From Frondihabitans australicus (lineage in GTDB: Bacteria > Actinomycetota > Actinomycetes > Actinomycetales > Microbacteriaceae): a stretch of 64,000 bases of DNA. Positions 34,267 through 43,110 of the stretch are shown here, piece after piece. The notes beneath the pieces were generated by a model. That model saw only the letters and a list, made by a program, of their open reading frames with translations. It searched no databases and was not told the DNA's origin. Position numbers and translations under genes: made by a program. Numbering within the stretch: the stretch's first letter is position 1; each line of letters opens with the position of its first letter. The stretch spans positions 1,178,001 through 1,242,000 of the forward strand of contig NZ_RBKS01000001.1 of assembly GCF_003634555.1 (NCBI RefSeq), read 5' to 3'.

Positions 34267-34304
34267 GTTTCGCCCCGGTGTCGTCAATGTTTCCGGGATG
34301 TTAC
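34267..34304 (-). promoter_or_regulatory. GlnR-type binding box upstream of glnA1
   Basis: Read on the minus strand: GTAAC-N6-GAAAC-N6-GACAC-N6-GAAAC, with all three spacers exactly six bases. This matches the actinobacterial GlnR consensus of two a-site/b-site pairs (gTnAC-N6-GaAAC, twice); only one core base (GACAC) deviates. It faces glnA1, with a possible -10 at TCAATAG (complement of 34252-34258). GlnR itself is not in the window. Confidence 0.82.
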
Positions 34305-34364
34305 GGGTCGTCCGTCGATCGGGGGACAGCTTTCCCCTCGGCGACTGTCGCTAGGCTCGTCGGC

Positions 34365-34793
34365 ATGTCGAGCACCACCCCGCCGCAGCTTCCCGACGCG
34401 CCGCGAGAGAAGCCGCCGTGGCCGGGCCACGATCTCGGGCTCCCTCAGACCGGTGTCCGGTCGATCGCCCGCTTCGGCCGGCGCCTCGTGGCGATCTGCA
34501 TCGACTGGCTGATCGCCGTGGTGATCTCCTCCGCGTTCCTGCACTACAACGGCTTCGCCACGCTGGGCGTCTTCTTCGTCATGCAGTGCATCTTCCTGAT
34601 GACGCTCGGCGGCAGCGTCGGCCACCTCGTCGTTCGGCTGCGCCTCGTGCCCGCCCGCGGCGGAGCCCTGGCGTGGTGGAAGCCGCTGATCCGGACCTTC
34701 CTGCTCTGCCTGGTCGTCCCGGCGGTCATCTACGACCGCGATCAGCGCGGTCTCCACGACCGTGCGGTCGACACGTTCCTGGTGCGCGTCTGA
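34365..34793 (+). CDS. RDD family membrane protein
   Basis: A 142-residue membrane protein. The Pro-rich N-terminus (about 1-35) precedes GRRLVAICIDWLIAVVISS (RDD-like Arg and Asp in helix 1), a second helix LGVFFVMQCIFLMTLGGSVGH, the family's LRLVPARGG turn, and a third helix ending DRDQRGLHDRAVDT. The RDD family's transport role is not settled. TAGGCT (34352-34357) lies seven bases before the ATG with no ribosome-binding site, a leaderless pattern. It is divergent from glnA1, a common actinobacterial neighbour pair. Confidence 0.9.
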   Translation: MSSTTPPQLPDAPREKPPWPGHDLGLPQTGVRSIARFGRRLVAICIDWLIAVVISSAFLHYNGFATLGVFFVMQCIFLMTLGGSVGHLVVRLRLVPARGGALAWWKPLIRTFLLCLVVPAVIYDRDQRGLHDRAVDTFLVRV

Positions 34794-34825
34794 CACTCGT
34801 GGTGCAGAGCGTCGCCGGTTCGACG

Positions 34826-34861
34826 ACGAACGCCGCCGACCACGTGGTCGGCGGCGTTCGT
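34826..34861. terminator. palindromic terminator between converging genes
   Basis: A perfect 36-base palindrome (18-base arms, centre CCACGTGG) with GAACGCCGCCGAC / GTCGGCGGCGTTC arms. It lies between the RDD gene stop (34793) and the DUF4191 stop (34885), so it can end transcription in both directions. Confidence 0.85.
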
Positions 34862-34884
34862 GTCACGCGTGGGGTCGCTCGCGA

Positions 34885-35616
34885 TCAGCGCGGGCGGCCC
34901 GAGCGCATGCGCATGGGATCGACGCCCTTCGGGATCGGCAGCTTGTTCTGGCCGAGCGACTCGAGGCGGTTCGCGACGGCCAGCACCTCGGTCTTGCCGA
35001 TGGCGTTCTTGATCTTGTTCATTCGGCCGCCGAGCTTGTGGAGCGGGATCGACTCGTCGTCGCCGGCTCCGACGCTCAGCACGGTGATCGGAACACCGGG
35101 CAGGATGCGCGCGACCTTGCGGCGCTCCTCGTCGACGATCTTCGCCGTGGCGCCCTTCGTCCCCTCGGTCACGAGCACGACCCCCGGACGGCCCACGGCG
35201 CGGTAGACGGCGGCCTGGTTGCGGCCGTTGACGGCCACGGGCATCTCGCTCGCGCGCCACTGCCGACGCAGGCCGCTCTTGAAGACGGCGCCGACGGCAC
35301 CCGGCTGACCCGCGATCTGAGAGTAGGCGGCGCGCTCGGCGAGGCGGCCCAGCACGATCATGAAGAGCAGCACGCCGGCGAGGACGCCGACGATGATGTA
35401 GAGCACCAGGTTCAGGATGTGACCGCCGCCCAGCACGAGGCCGAGGACGACGCCCACGATCACGGGGACGACGAACGACGCGATCATCCACCAGATCGAC
35501 GTCGGGTCGTACCGACGGGTCATGGTGAAGACCTGGTACATCTGCTTGATGCGACCGGGCTCTTTCTCGGGTGCCGAAGCGTTCTCCGGCGACTTGCTGC
35601 GTGCCATGCTGACCAT
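34885..35616 (-). CDS. DUF4191 membrane protein
   Basis: A 243-residue actinobacterial protein of the DUF4191 family. MARSKSPENAS and RIKQMYQVFTMTRRYDPTSIWW precede two membrane helices (about 55-77 and 80-102). A cytoplasmic domain follows (about 110-243) with GRPGVVLVTEGTKGATAK and KLGGRMNKIKNAIGKTEVLAV. Function unknown; the gene sits near lipoate and glutamine synthetase genes throughout actinobacteria. The ATG at 35616 has GGGAAG eight bases upstream; the ATG at 35607 (MARSKS) is equally possible. Confidence 0.9.
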   Translation of the reverse strand: MVSMARSKSPENASAPEKEPGRIKQMYQVFTMTRRYDPTSIWWMIASFVVPVIVGVVLGLVLGGGHILNLVLYIIVGVLAGVLLFMIVLGRLAERAAYSQIAGQPGAVGAVFKSGLRRQWRASEMPVAVNGRNQAAVYRAVGRPGVVLVTEGTKGATAKIVDEERRKVARILPGVPITVLSVGAGDDESIPLHKLGGRMNKIKNAIGKTEVLAVANRLESLGQNKLPIPKGVDPMRMRSGRPR

Positions 35617-35731
35617 GGTACGGGCTTCCCGGACGCAATGAGGCCTCCCCAGGTCCGCCCTGAGCGGAGTTGTCCCCGGGTGAGCCCGCCGCCCGGACGA
35701 CCGCGCCCGCCGCTCGGGCCAGACTCGCGCC

Positions 35732-37105
35732 ATGAAGAACGCAGGAGAACGCGGGCGGACTCTCGCCGACGGGCCTTCGTGCGAGGTCGCCGAGTGGCTG
35801 CCCCACGAGCTGTCACCCGTCGACGCCGCGCACGAGGCGACCGTGGTGAAGACGTGGCACGGGCCCGACTCTCGCCGTCGAGCTCTCGCCGAGGCGAGTG
35901 CGCTCGCCTGCGTCGACCACGCTCATCTCGCGTCGCTGCGCGGTCTCGTCGACGACGGTCGGCGGCTCGGAATCCTGCTGCCTCGCCTCTCGACGATCAC
36001 CGCACGGCGCTGGCTCGCGGCGCGAGGGGCTCTTCCGGCGGGCGAGGCCGTGACGCTGCTGATCCCGCTCCTGCGCGCGCTCGTCCACCTCGAACGCCGC
36101 GGGCTCGACCGATTGGTCGATCTGGCGAGCGGTGTGACACTCGACGACGTGCTGTTCGACGCGCGAGGGGCTCCGATCGTCGCCTCGCTTCGGGCAGCTG
36201 CGGCATCCGGGCCGGAGCGCCTGTGGCGAACCGCAGGGGGCGCCGCCGCTGCCGGTCGACGACTGGTCGCCGACGTTACCCAGCACCTGAGCCCTGGCGT
36301 CGACCGTGACGGCCTGGCCGATGCGCTGTCGGCCGAGCCACCACCCGAACTCGACGAGCTCGTCGAGGTCGTCTTCGCCCTGGCCGAGCCGACCCCGCTC
36401 ACCAGGGTCGCGGTCGCCCTCGACACCGGCGGGGAGGGGGACGGTCACGCCCTCGAACCACCGTCCCAGGGTCCGGAGCTCCGACGGCGGCTCGACGCGG
36501 TAGGGCGCAGGATCCTCGACAGCCTGCGCACCATCCGTCCGCGCGTCTGGGTCACCTGCGGCATCGTCGTCGCCTCCTGCGTCGGCGCGCTGTCGCTTCT
36601 CGCCGGGTCGGGCCGCGATCCGGCGCCGCCGTCGGCGGGCCCGGCGTCGACTGCCGGCACGGCACCGACTCCCGGCACGGCACCGACTTCACGAACGGGG
36701 GAGACTTCCGGCACGGCACCGACTTCCGGCCCGGGGGAGACCGCCCGGGCGACGGATCCGGTGTCGGGCGACAAGGCCGTGCTGGCGGGCGACGATGCCG
36801 ACGCGGCGTTCCGCCTGCTCCTGCGGCTAAGGGCTGCGTGTCTGCATGAACTCGACACCGACTGCCTCGCGGGAGTCGACGAGGCGGGGTCGCCGGCGTC
36901 GGATGCCGATCGTGCGGCGGTCGACGATCCGTCTCGCCTCGGCACGGTCGCGGTCGGACTCGTCGCGGGCGACGTGGTCAACCGTCTCGGCGGTGCGGTG
37001 CTCTACGACGCACGGACCACCCCGGACGACGAACCGGCCTCCGTCCTCATGACGAAGACGGAGGCCGGTTGGCGCCTGAGGAGCATCTCGGTGGACGCCC
37101 CGTGA
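35732..37105 (+). CDS. pseudokinase-like membrane protein
   Basis: A 457-residue protein. Residues about 15-260 follow the outline of a protein kinase: ATVVKTW (Lys40, beta3-like), LAEASALACVDHAHLASLRGL (Glu54, C-helix-like), a hinge-like GILLPRLS, then VTLDDVLFDARGAPIVASL in place of the catalytic-loop region. HRD, DFG and the glycine loop are all missing, so phosphotransfer is unlikely. One membrane helix (about 271-292) and a repetitive Thr/Pro/Gly linker (about 293-345) lead to a small extracellular domain (about 350-457, two Cys in ACLHELDTDCL). No named family known to me. The kinase resemblance is my inference. Confidence 0.72.
   Translation: MKNAGERGRTLADGPSCEVAEWLPHELSPVDAAHEATVVKTWHGPDSRRRALAEASALACVDHAHLASLRGLVDDGRRLGILLPRLSTITARRWLAARGALPAGEAVTLLIPLLRALVHLERRGLDRLVDLASGVTLDDVLFDARGAPIVASLRAAAASGPERLWRTAGGAAAAGRRLVADVTQHLSPGVDRDGLADALSAEPPPELDELVEVVFALAEPTPLTRVAVALDTGGEGDGHALEPPSQGPELRRRLDAVGRRILDSLRTIRPRVWVTCGIVVASCVGALSLLAGSGRDPAPPSAGPASTAGTAPTPGTAPTSRTGETSGTAPTSGPGETARATDPVSGDKAVLAGDDADAAFRLLLRLRAACLHELDTDCLAGVDEAGSPASDADRAAVDDPSRLGTVAVGLVAGDVVNRLGGAVLYDARTTPDDEPASVLMTKTEAGWRLRSISVDAP
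36654..36742 (+). repeat. 18-base coding tandem repeat
   Basis: CCGGCACGGCACCGACT occurs at 36654-36670, 36672-36688 and 36708-36724, with diverged units (ACGGGGGAGACTT type) between and after. It encodes a Gly-Thr-Ala-Pro-Thr linker in the pseudokinase-like protein. Such repeats can change copy number between strains. Confidence 0.75.
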
Positions 37106-37111
37106 CGTGTG

Positions 37112-38623
37112 CTAGATGCCGAGCTTGCCGGCGAAGTCGCCGCCCTCGAGACGGTTCTTCACCGCGACGAGGAAGCGGGCGGCGTCGGCGCCGTCGACGA
37201 TGCGGTGGTCGTACGAAAGGGCGAGGTACACCATCCAACGGATCGCGATCGAGTCCGAGCCGTCGGCCGTGATCACGACCGGCTTCTTCACCACGATGCC
37301 GGTGCCGAGGATGGCGACCTGCGGCAGGAACACGACCGGCGTGTCGAACAGCGCGCCGCGCGACCCGGTGTTGGTCACCGTGAAGGTGCCGCCCGAGAGC
37401 TCGTCGGGCGTGAGCTTGTTGTCGCGGGTGCGGCCGGCCAGGTCGGCGATCGAGGCGGCGAGCTCGGCGATGTTGAGCGCCGAGGCGTCCTTCACGACCG
37501 GGGTGAGCAGGCCGCGCTCGGTGTCGACCGCCATCGCGATGTTCTCGTGGTCGGGGTAGACGATCGAGTCGCCGTCGACGGTCGCGTTCAGCTTCGGGTA
37601 GGCCCGGAGCGCCTCGGCTGCCGCGAGGGTGAAGAAGGGCAGGAAGGAGAGCTTGTTGCCCGTCTTCTGCTGGAACTCGCCCTTGACGCGGTCGCGGAGC
37701 GCAGCCACCTTCGTGACGTCGACCTCGACGACGCTCGTGAGCTGAGCGGTCTGCTGCATCGACTCGACGGCGCGCTGGGCGACGACCTTGCGGAGGCGGG
37801 TCATCGGCACCGTGGTGCCGCGGAGCGGGGAGTCCTCGAGCGGCACGTACGCCGTCGATGCGGTGGCAGGAGCAGCCGAGCCCGACGCGGCGGGGGTGCT
37901 GGCGGCCTTGGCGGCAGCCTCGAGGACGTCCTCCTTGCGGATGCGGCCTCCGACGCCCGAGCCGGCGACCGTCGACAGGTCGACGCCCTGCTCGTTGGCG
38001 AGCTTTCGGACGAGCGGCGTGACGTAGCCGACGGGGCCACCGGCGGCAGGAGCCGACGCGGCCGGGGCCGGAGCGGCGGCCGGGACCGGAGCGGCGGCCG
38101 GGGCAGGAGCGGCGGCGGGAGCCGGAGCAGCAGCCGGGGCCGGTGCGGCGGCGGGAGCCGGGGTAGCGGCCGGAGCAGCCGCGGGAGCCGGGTCGACCGC
38201 AGGCGCAGGAGCCGGGGGAGCGGCGGGTGCTGCCTCCTCCGGAGCGGGAGCGGCGTCGGACGGCACCTCGGCGGCGGGCTCGGGCGTGGCCGCCGACTCG
38301 CCGGAGGTCTCGTCGGCCTCGGGCTCGGCTGCGGGGGCCTCCTCGGCCTGCGGGGCGTCGGGCTCCTCGGACGCGCCGGCACCGGAGCCGTCGCCGATCT
38401 TGACGAGCGGGGTGCCGACCTCGACGGTTTCGTCCTCGGGGACGAGGATCTCCTCGATCACGCCGGCGATCGGCGAGGGGATCTCGGTGTCGACTTTGTC
38501 GGTCGAGACTTCGAGCAGGGGCTCGTCGACCTCGACGCGGTCGCCGACGTTCTTGAGCCAGCGGGTGACCGTGCCCTCGGTGACACTCTCGCCGAGTGCC
38601 GGGAGGTTGACGGATTCGCTCAT
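37112..38623 (-). CDS. sucB: 2-oxoacid dehydrogenase E2 (dihydrolipoamide acyltransferase)
   Basis: The core acyltransferase of a 2-oxoacid dehydrogenase complex. 503 residues: a single lipoyl domain (about 1-80, Lys43 in STDKVDTE), a very long Ala/Pro hinge (about 85-205), a peripheral subunit-binding domain (about 207-245, VTPLVRKLANEQGVDL), and a catalytic domain (about 275-503) with SYDHRIVDGADAARF near the C-terminus. Actinobacterial SucB often has two lipoyl domains; this has one. The same E2 may serve pyruvate and 2-oxoglutarate dehydrogenases. ATG 38623 has AAGGAG upstream. Lies downstream of lpdA in the same direction. Confidence 0.93.
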   Translation of the reverse strand: MSESVNLPALGESVTEGTVTRWLKNVGDRVEVDEPLLEVSTDKVDTEIPSPIAGVIEEILVPEDETVEVGTPLVKIGDGSGAGASEEPDAPQAEEAPAAEPEADETSGESAATPEPAAEVPSDAAPAPEEAAPAAPPAPAPAVDPAPAAAPAATPAPAAAPAPAAAPAPAAAPAPAAAPVPAAAPAPAASAPAAGGPVGYVTPLVRKLANEQGVDLSTVAGSGVGGRIRKEDVLEAAAKAASTPAASGSAAPATASTAYVPLEDSPLRGTTVPMTRLRKVVAQRAVESMQQTAQLTSVVEVDVTKVAALRDRVKGEFQQKTGNKLSFLPFFTLAAAEALRAYPKLNATVDGDSIVYPDHENIAMAVDTERGLLTPVVKDASALNIAELAASIADLAGRTRDNKLTPDELSGGTFTVTNTGSRGALFDTPVVFLPQVAILGTGIVVKKPVVITADGSDSIAIRWMVYLALSYDHRIVDGADAARFLVAVKNRLEGGDFAGKLGI

Positions 38624-38707
38624 CAGGGGGACTCCTTCTTGCAAAAACTAATGGTGGTGGGAGGTGAACCGGCGGCCCGCAGCGATGCGCTGCGGGCCGC
38701 TGGGCTG

Positions 38708-40081
<1,374 letters not shown>

Positions 40082-40211
40082 CCAGCAACTCCTTCGTGCG
40101 ATCGGAGGGGGCCGCGGCCGTTTGTCGGGCCGCGCAGCCCTCCCAAGTAAGCGGGTTTTCCCGCCTCCACTACCCTAGTACGCCACCTGTTGCCGGGCGG
40201 CCAGGCCCAGA

Positions 40212-40269
40212 GCGAACGCTCTTGGAATCGAGAGAAGAGGGCGAACGCTCTTGGAATCGAGAGAACGAG
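40212..40269. repeat. two-unit tandem direct repeat upstream of lpdA
   Basis: Two 29-base units, 40212-40240 and 40241-40269, identical for the first 25 bases (each contains CTCTTGGAATCGAGAG, with a CTCT/AGAG inverted ends pair). It lies between the pepA stop and the lpdA promoter region, about 130 bases upstream of lpdA. Possibly a paired binding site; no match to a known operator. Confidence 0.75.
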
Positions 40270-40272
40270 CCG

Positions 40273-41769
40273 TCAGGATCCGAGAGACTCCGCGAGCCCG
40301 ATGAGCGTGCGGACCGCGATGCCCGTCGCCCCCTTCGTGGTGAAGCCGTATCCGCCCGCCTTGTTCTCGCTCGGCCCCGCGATGTCGAGGTGAGCCCAGG
40401 GGATGAGGTCGTCGGTGCCGTCGCGCTTGCCGACGAACTCCTTGAGGAAGACGCCCGCGAGGAGCATGCCCGCCGCGGAGTTCCCGGGCGTGGCGTTGAC
40501 GAGGTCGGCGACGTCCGACTTGAGGCGCTGCCGCAGCTCGGGAGCGAGCGGCACCCGCCAGAACGGCTCGGCGGCGGCGTCGGCGAGCTCGACGACGCGC
40601 GGAGCGAGGTCGTCGGTGCCCATCACTCCGACGTAGCGCATGCCGAGTGCGACGATCTGGGCGCCGGTGAGCGTGGCGACGTCCACGATGGCGTCGGGCT
40701 GCTCCTCGCTGGCTGCGACGAGGCCGTCGGCCATCACCAGTCGGCCCTCCGCGTCGGTGTTCGTCACCTCGACCGTCGTGCCGCCCTTGATGGTGAGGAC
40801 GTCGTCGGGGCGGATCGGGTCGGCGCCGAGCATGTTCTCGGAGATGCACATCCAGGCGGTCACTTTGACCGGCAGTCCCAGCTCGGCCGCTGCCAGAGTG
40901 ACCGCCATGACGGTCGCGGCGCCGGTCATGTCGTACTTCATGCCGAGCATGCTGCCGGAGGGCTTGAGCGAGAGCCCGCCGGTGTCGTAGGTGATGCCCT
41001 TGCCGACCAGCGCGAGGTGCTTCGTGGCGCCTGCCGGCGAGTAGACGACCTTGGCCATGCGCGGCGGGCGGGCGGAGCCCTGCCCCACGCCGATGATGCC
41101 GCCCCAGCCGCCGGCCTTCAGCTCGTCGCCGGCGAGCACGGTGACGGTGACGTCGTCGTGGGTGCCGAGGCGGACGGCCGCGTCGGCGAGATCGGCGGGG
41201 GCGAGGTCGATCGGCGGCGTCATCACGAGGTCGCGGACCGTGTGGACGGCTGTCGCGACGGTCGTCGCCCGGGCGACCACCTGCTCCTGCACGGCGGTGT
41301 CGGTCACGAAGACGATCTCAGCGACCGCGGGCTTGGAGTCCTTCGCCGAGGCGTGGCGGTAGGCGTCGAACGAGTAGGCGCCGATGGCCGCGCCCTCGAG
41401 GGTCGCCAGGGCCTCGGGCTCGTCGGCCACGGGGAGCGCGAGAGCGACCCGGGGCTGGCCGGCCAGCTGGCGTGCCGCGGATCCTGCGGCGTAGCGGAGC
41501 GTCTCGACCGACGGCTCGCCGCCGAGGCCGATGAGAGCCAGCGACGTCACGCCCGACGGCGCAGCATCGCCCAGCGCCGAGATCGGCAGACGGGTGAGCT
41601 CGTCGCGGCCGCCCGTGACGCCCAGGTCGACGAGCTGCGCGGCGAGGTCGGGGGCGTCGCGCAGGAGCCGAGGCGCGTCGCCGTTCGCTCCCGGCACGAC
41701 CCCGACGACGAGCACGTCGGCGGCTTCGAGAGCGGACACAGGGACGACGGAGAGCTGGGGGACGGTCAT
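40273..41769 (-). CDS. pepA: leucyl aminopeptidase, M17 family
   Basis: A cytosolic dizinc (or Mn) aminopeptidase releasing N-terminal residues from peptides. 498 residues: a variable N-terminal domain (about 1-180) and a catalytic C-terminal domain with VGKGITYDTGGLSLKPSGSM, metal-binding MKYDMTGAA, and the family signature NTDAEGRLVMAD. Complete in length. TAGGCT (complement of 41776-41781) lies six bases before the ATG with no ribosome-binding site, suggesting a leaderless mRNA. Divergent from PAC2, which uses the same start pattern. Confidence 0.96.
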   Translation of the reverse strand: MTVPQLSVVPVSALEAADVLVVGVVPGANGDAPRLLRDAPDLAAQLVDLGVTGGRDELTRLPISALGDAAPSGVTSLALIGLGGEPSVETLRYAAGSAARQLAGQPRVALALPVADEPEALATLEGAAIGAYSFDAYRHASAKDSKPAVAEIVFVTDTAVQEQVVARATTVATAVHTVRDLVMTPPIDLAPADLADAAVRLGTHDDVTVTVLAGDELKAGGWGGIIGVGQGSARPPRMAKVVYSPAGATKHLALVGKGITYDTGGLSLKPSGSMLGMKYDMTGAATVMAVTLAAAELGLPVKVTAWMCISENMLGADPIRPDDVLTIKGGTTVEVTNTDAEGRLVMADGLVAASEEQPDAIVDVATLTGAQIVALGMRYVGVMGTDDLAPRVVELADAAAEPFWRVPLAPELRQRLKSDVADLVNATPGNSAAGMLLAGVFLKEFVGKRDGTDDLIPWAHLDIAGPSENKAGGYGFTTKGATGIAVRTLIGLAESLGS

Positions 41770-41887
41770 GCTCCGAGCCTAGCCACGGCGGGCGACCGCA
41801 CGCCTCCGCGCGCGAGCCGACACGTGTTCGCTGTCAGCATCGCCCGGCCGGGCGTGCCGGGGCGGAGCAGGTGCCTAGCATGGAGGA

Positions 41888-42814
41888 ATGTCCGATCCTG
41901 ACGACCTGTACGAGCTCGCCGATGCCGCCTCCGGCATCCCCGCCGGTCTGCCGCTCGTGGCCGGGCTCACCGGGTTCGCGGACGCAGGCAGCACGGTCGC
42001 ACAGCTGTCGCAGTACATGCTCGACACGCTCGACGGCGAGGTCGTCGCCACGTTCGACGTCGACACCCTTCTCGACTACCGCGCCCGTCGGCCGATCATC
42101 ACGTTCGACCAGGACCACATCGAGGACTACGAGGCGTCGAGCCTGACGCTCTCCCTCATGAAGGACGAGATCGGGCAGCAGTTCCTCCTCCTCTCGGGCT
42201 TCGAGCCCGACTTCCGCTGGCGCCAGTTCACTCGCGCCGTCCTCGGTCTCATCGAGCGCTACCAGGTGTCGACGACGACCTGGGTTCAGGCGATCCCCAT
42301 GCCGGTGCCGCACACGCGACCGCTCGGCGTGACGGTGAGCGGGAACCGGGTCGACCTGATCGAGTCGCTGTCGGTGTGGAAGCCGACCACGCAGGCTCCT
42401 GCGAACGCCCTCCACCTCCTCGAGTACACGCTCGCGAAGACCGAGCACCCGATCGCCGGATTCGTGCTGCTCGTGCCGCACTACCTGGCCGACACCGAGT
42501 TCCCCGACGCGGCGGTCGCCGCCCTGTCGAGCATCAGCGCCGCCACCGGACTCATCTTCCCGACCGACCGTCTGCGCGAGGAGGGGCGGGACTTCCTCGC
42601 CAAGGTCGACGAGCAGGTGCAGGGCAACCACGAGCTCACCTCGCTGGTCGAGACCCTGGAGAAGCGGCACGACACGTACATGGAGGGGAACCCTCTGCCG
42701 TCGCCCCTCATCGGCTCCGACGGGCAGGTGCCCAGCGCCGACGCGATCGCCGCCGAGCTGGAGAAGTTCCTCTCGCGGAGGGGCGACGACGAGACCGGGC
42801 CTACCATCGGCTGA
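41888..42814 (+). CDS. PAC2 family protein
   Basis: A 308-residue protein of the PAC2 family (proteasome assembly chaperone-like, Pfam PAC2). Seen: LVAGLTGFADAGSTVAQLSQY, TFDVDTLLDYRARRP, FLLLSGFEPDFRW, and a C-terminal helical part (about 240-300). Actinobacteria carry several such proteins; their client is not certain. TAGCAT (41876-41881) is followed directly by GGAGGA and the ATG, so the hexamer may be a -10 or the GGAGGA a close ribosome-binding site. A terminator follows at 42833. Upstream of the primary sigma gene. Confidence 0.9.
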   Translation: MSDPDDLYELADAASGIPAGLPLVAGLTGFADAGSTVAQLSQYMLDTLDGEVVATFDVDTLLDYRARRPIITFDQDHIEDYEASSLTLSLMKDEIGQQFLLLSGFEPDFRWRQFTRAVLGLIERYQVSTTTWVQAIPMPVPHTRPLGVTVSGNRVDLIESLSVWKPTTQAPANALHLLEYTLAKTEHPIAGFVLLVPHYLADTEFPDAAVAALSSISAATGLIFPTDRLREEGRDFLAKVDEQVQGNHELTSLVETLEKRHDTYMEGNPLPSPLIGSDGQVPSADAIAAELEKFLSRRGDDETGPTIG

Positions 42815-42832
42815 TCGCCCGCCGACGGGAAT

Positions 42833-42860
42833 GCGTGAGGCCTGTCACGCGTTCTTCTTT
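42833..42860 (+). terminator. intrinsic terminator after the PAC2 gene
   Basis: A GCGTGA / TCACGC stem (42833-42838 / 42845-42850) with a 6-base loop, followed by GTTCTTCTTT, 19 bases past the PAC2 stop. Confidence 0.75.
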
Positions 42861-42987
42861 CCGTAGTCATTGCGCACCGCGCAGGTTCTCCATTACCAGG
42901 ATCCACGTGTTCTGTAAACGGCGACCCTCGCGACGTGCAATAATTGCGTACGGACCCGTTCCTGCCCGCGAGTGAAACGCCGGGGGC

Positions 42988-42993
42988 TTGACA
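42988..42993 (+). promoter_or_regulatory. consensus -35 (TTGACA) upstream of the sigma gene
   Basis: A perfect TTGACA 118 bases before the sigA start. No TATAAT-like sequence lies 16-18 bases downstream; that space is filled by the GGTTTGCCC array. It may be a promoter with a non-standard -10 or one recognised by an alternative sigma factor. AATAAT near 42939 is another weak -10 in this 296-base gap. Confidence 0.4.
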
Positions 42994-43002
42994 TGGGTCC
43001 TT

Positions 43003-43070
43003 GGTTTGCCCAAAAACACCGGTTTGCCCCAAACACCAGGTTCTCCCACACCCCGGTTTGCCCACACGTG
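43003..43070 (+). repeat. four-unit GGTTTGCCC array in front of the sigma gene
   Basis: Four tandem units: 43003-43020 and 43021-43038 (18 bases each), 43039-43054 (16 bases, GGTTCTCCC) and 43055-43070 (16 bases). Each starts GGTTtgCCC and continues with an A/C-rich CAMAMAC tail. They start ten bases past TTGACA and end 40 bases before the ATG, so they lie in the core promoter or 5' leader. Seen directly; function unknown. Confidence 0.8.
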
Positions 43071-43110
43071 CCGCTCACCACGGCCTCAGCCCGACTGAAA
43101 GGTGCACCCC

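Noticed and set aside
36593-36760. Frameshift in the pseudokinase-like gene around the repeat
   Set aside because: Units keep a multiple of three and the frame continues to a sensible C-terminal domain.
40212-40269. Possible CRISPR repeat or attachment site
   Set aside because: Only two abutting units, no spacer, and no integrase or tRNA nearby.
43003-43070. Possible small CRISPR array
   Set aside because: Units are contiguous with no unique spacers, repeats are too short and no cas genes are near.
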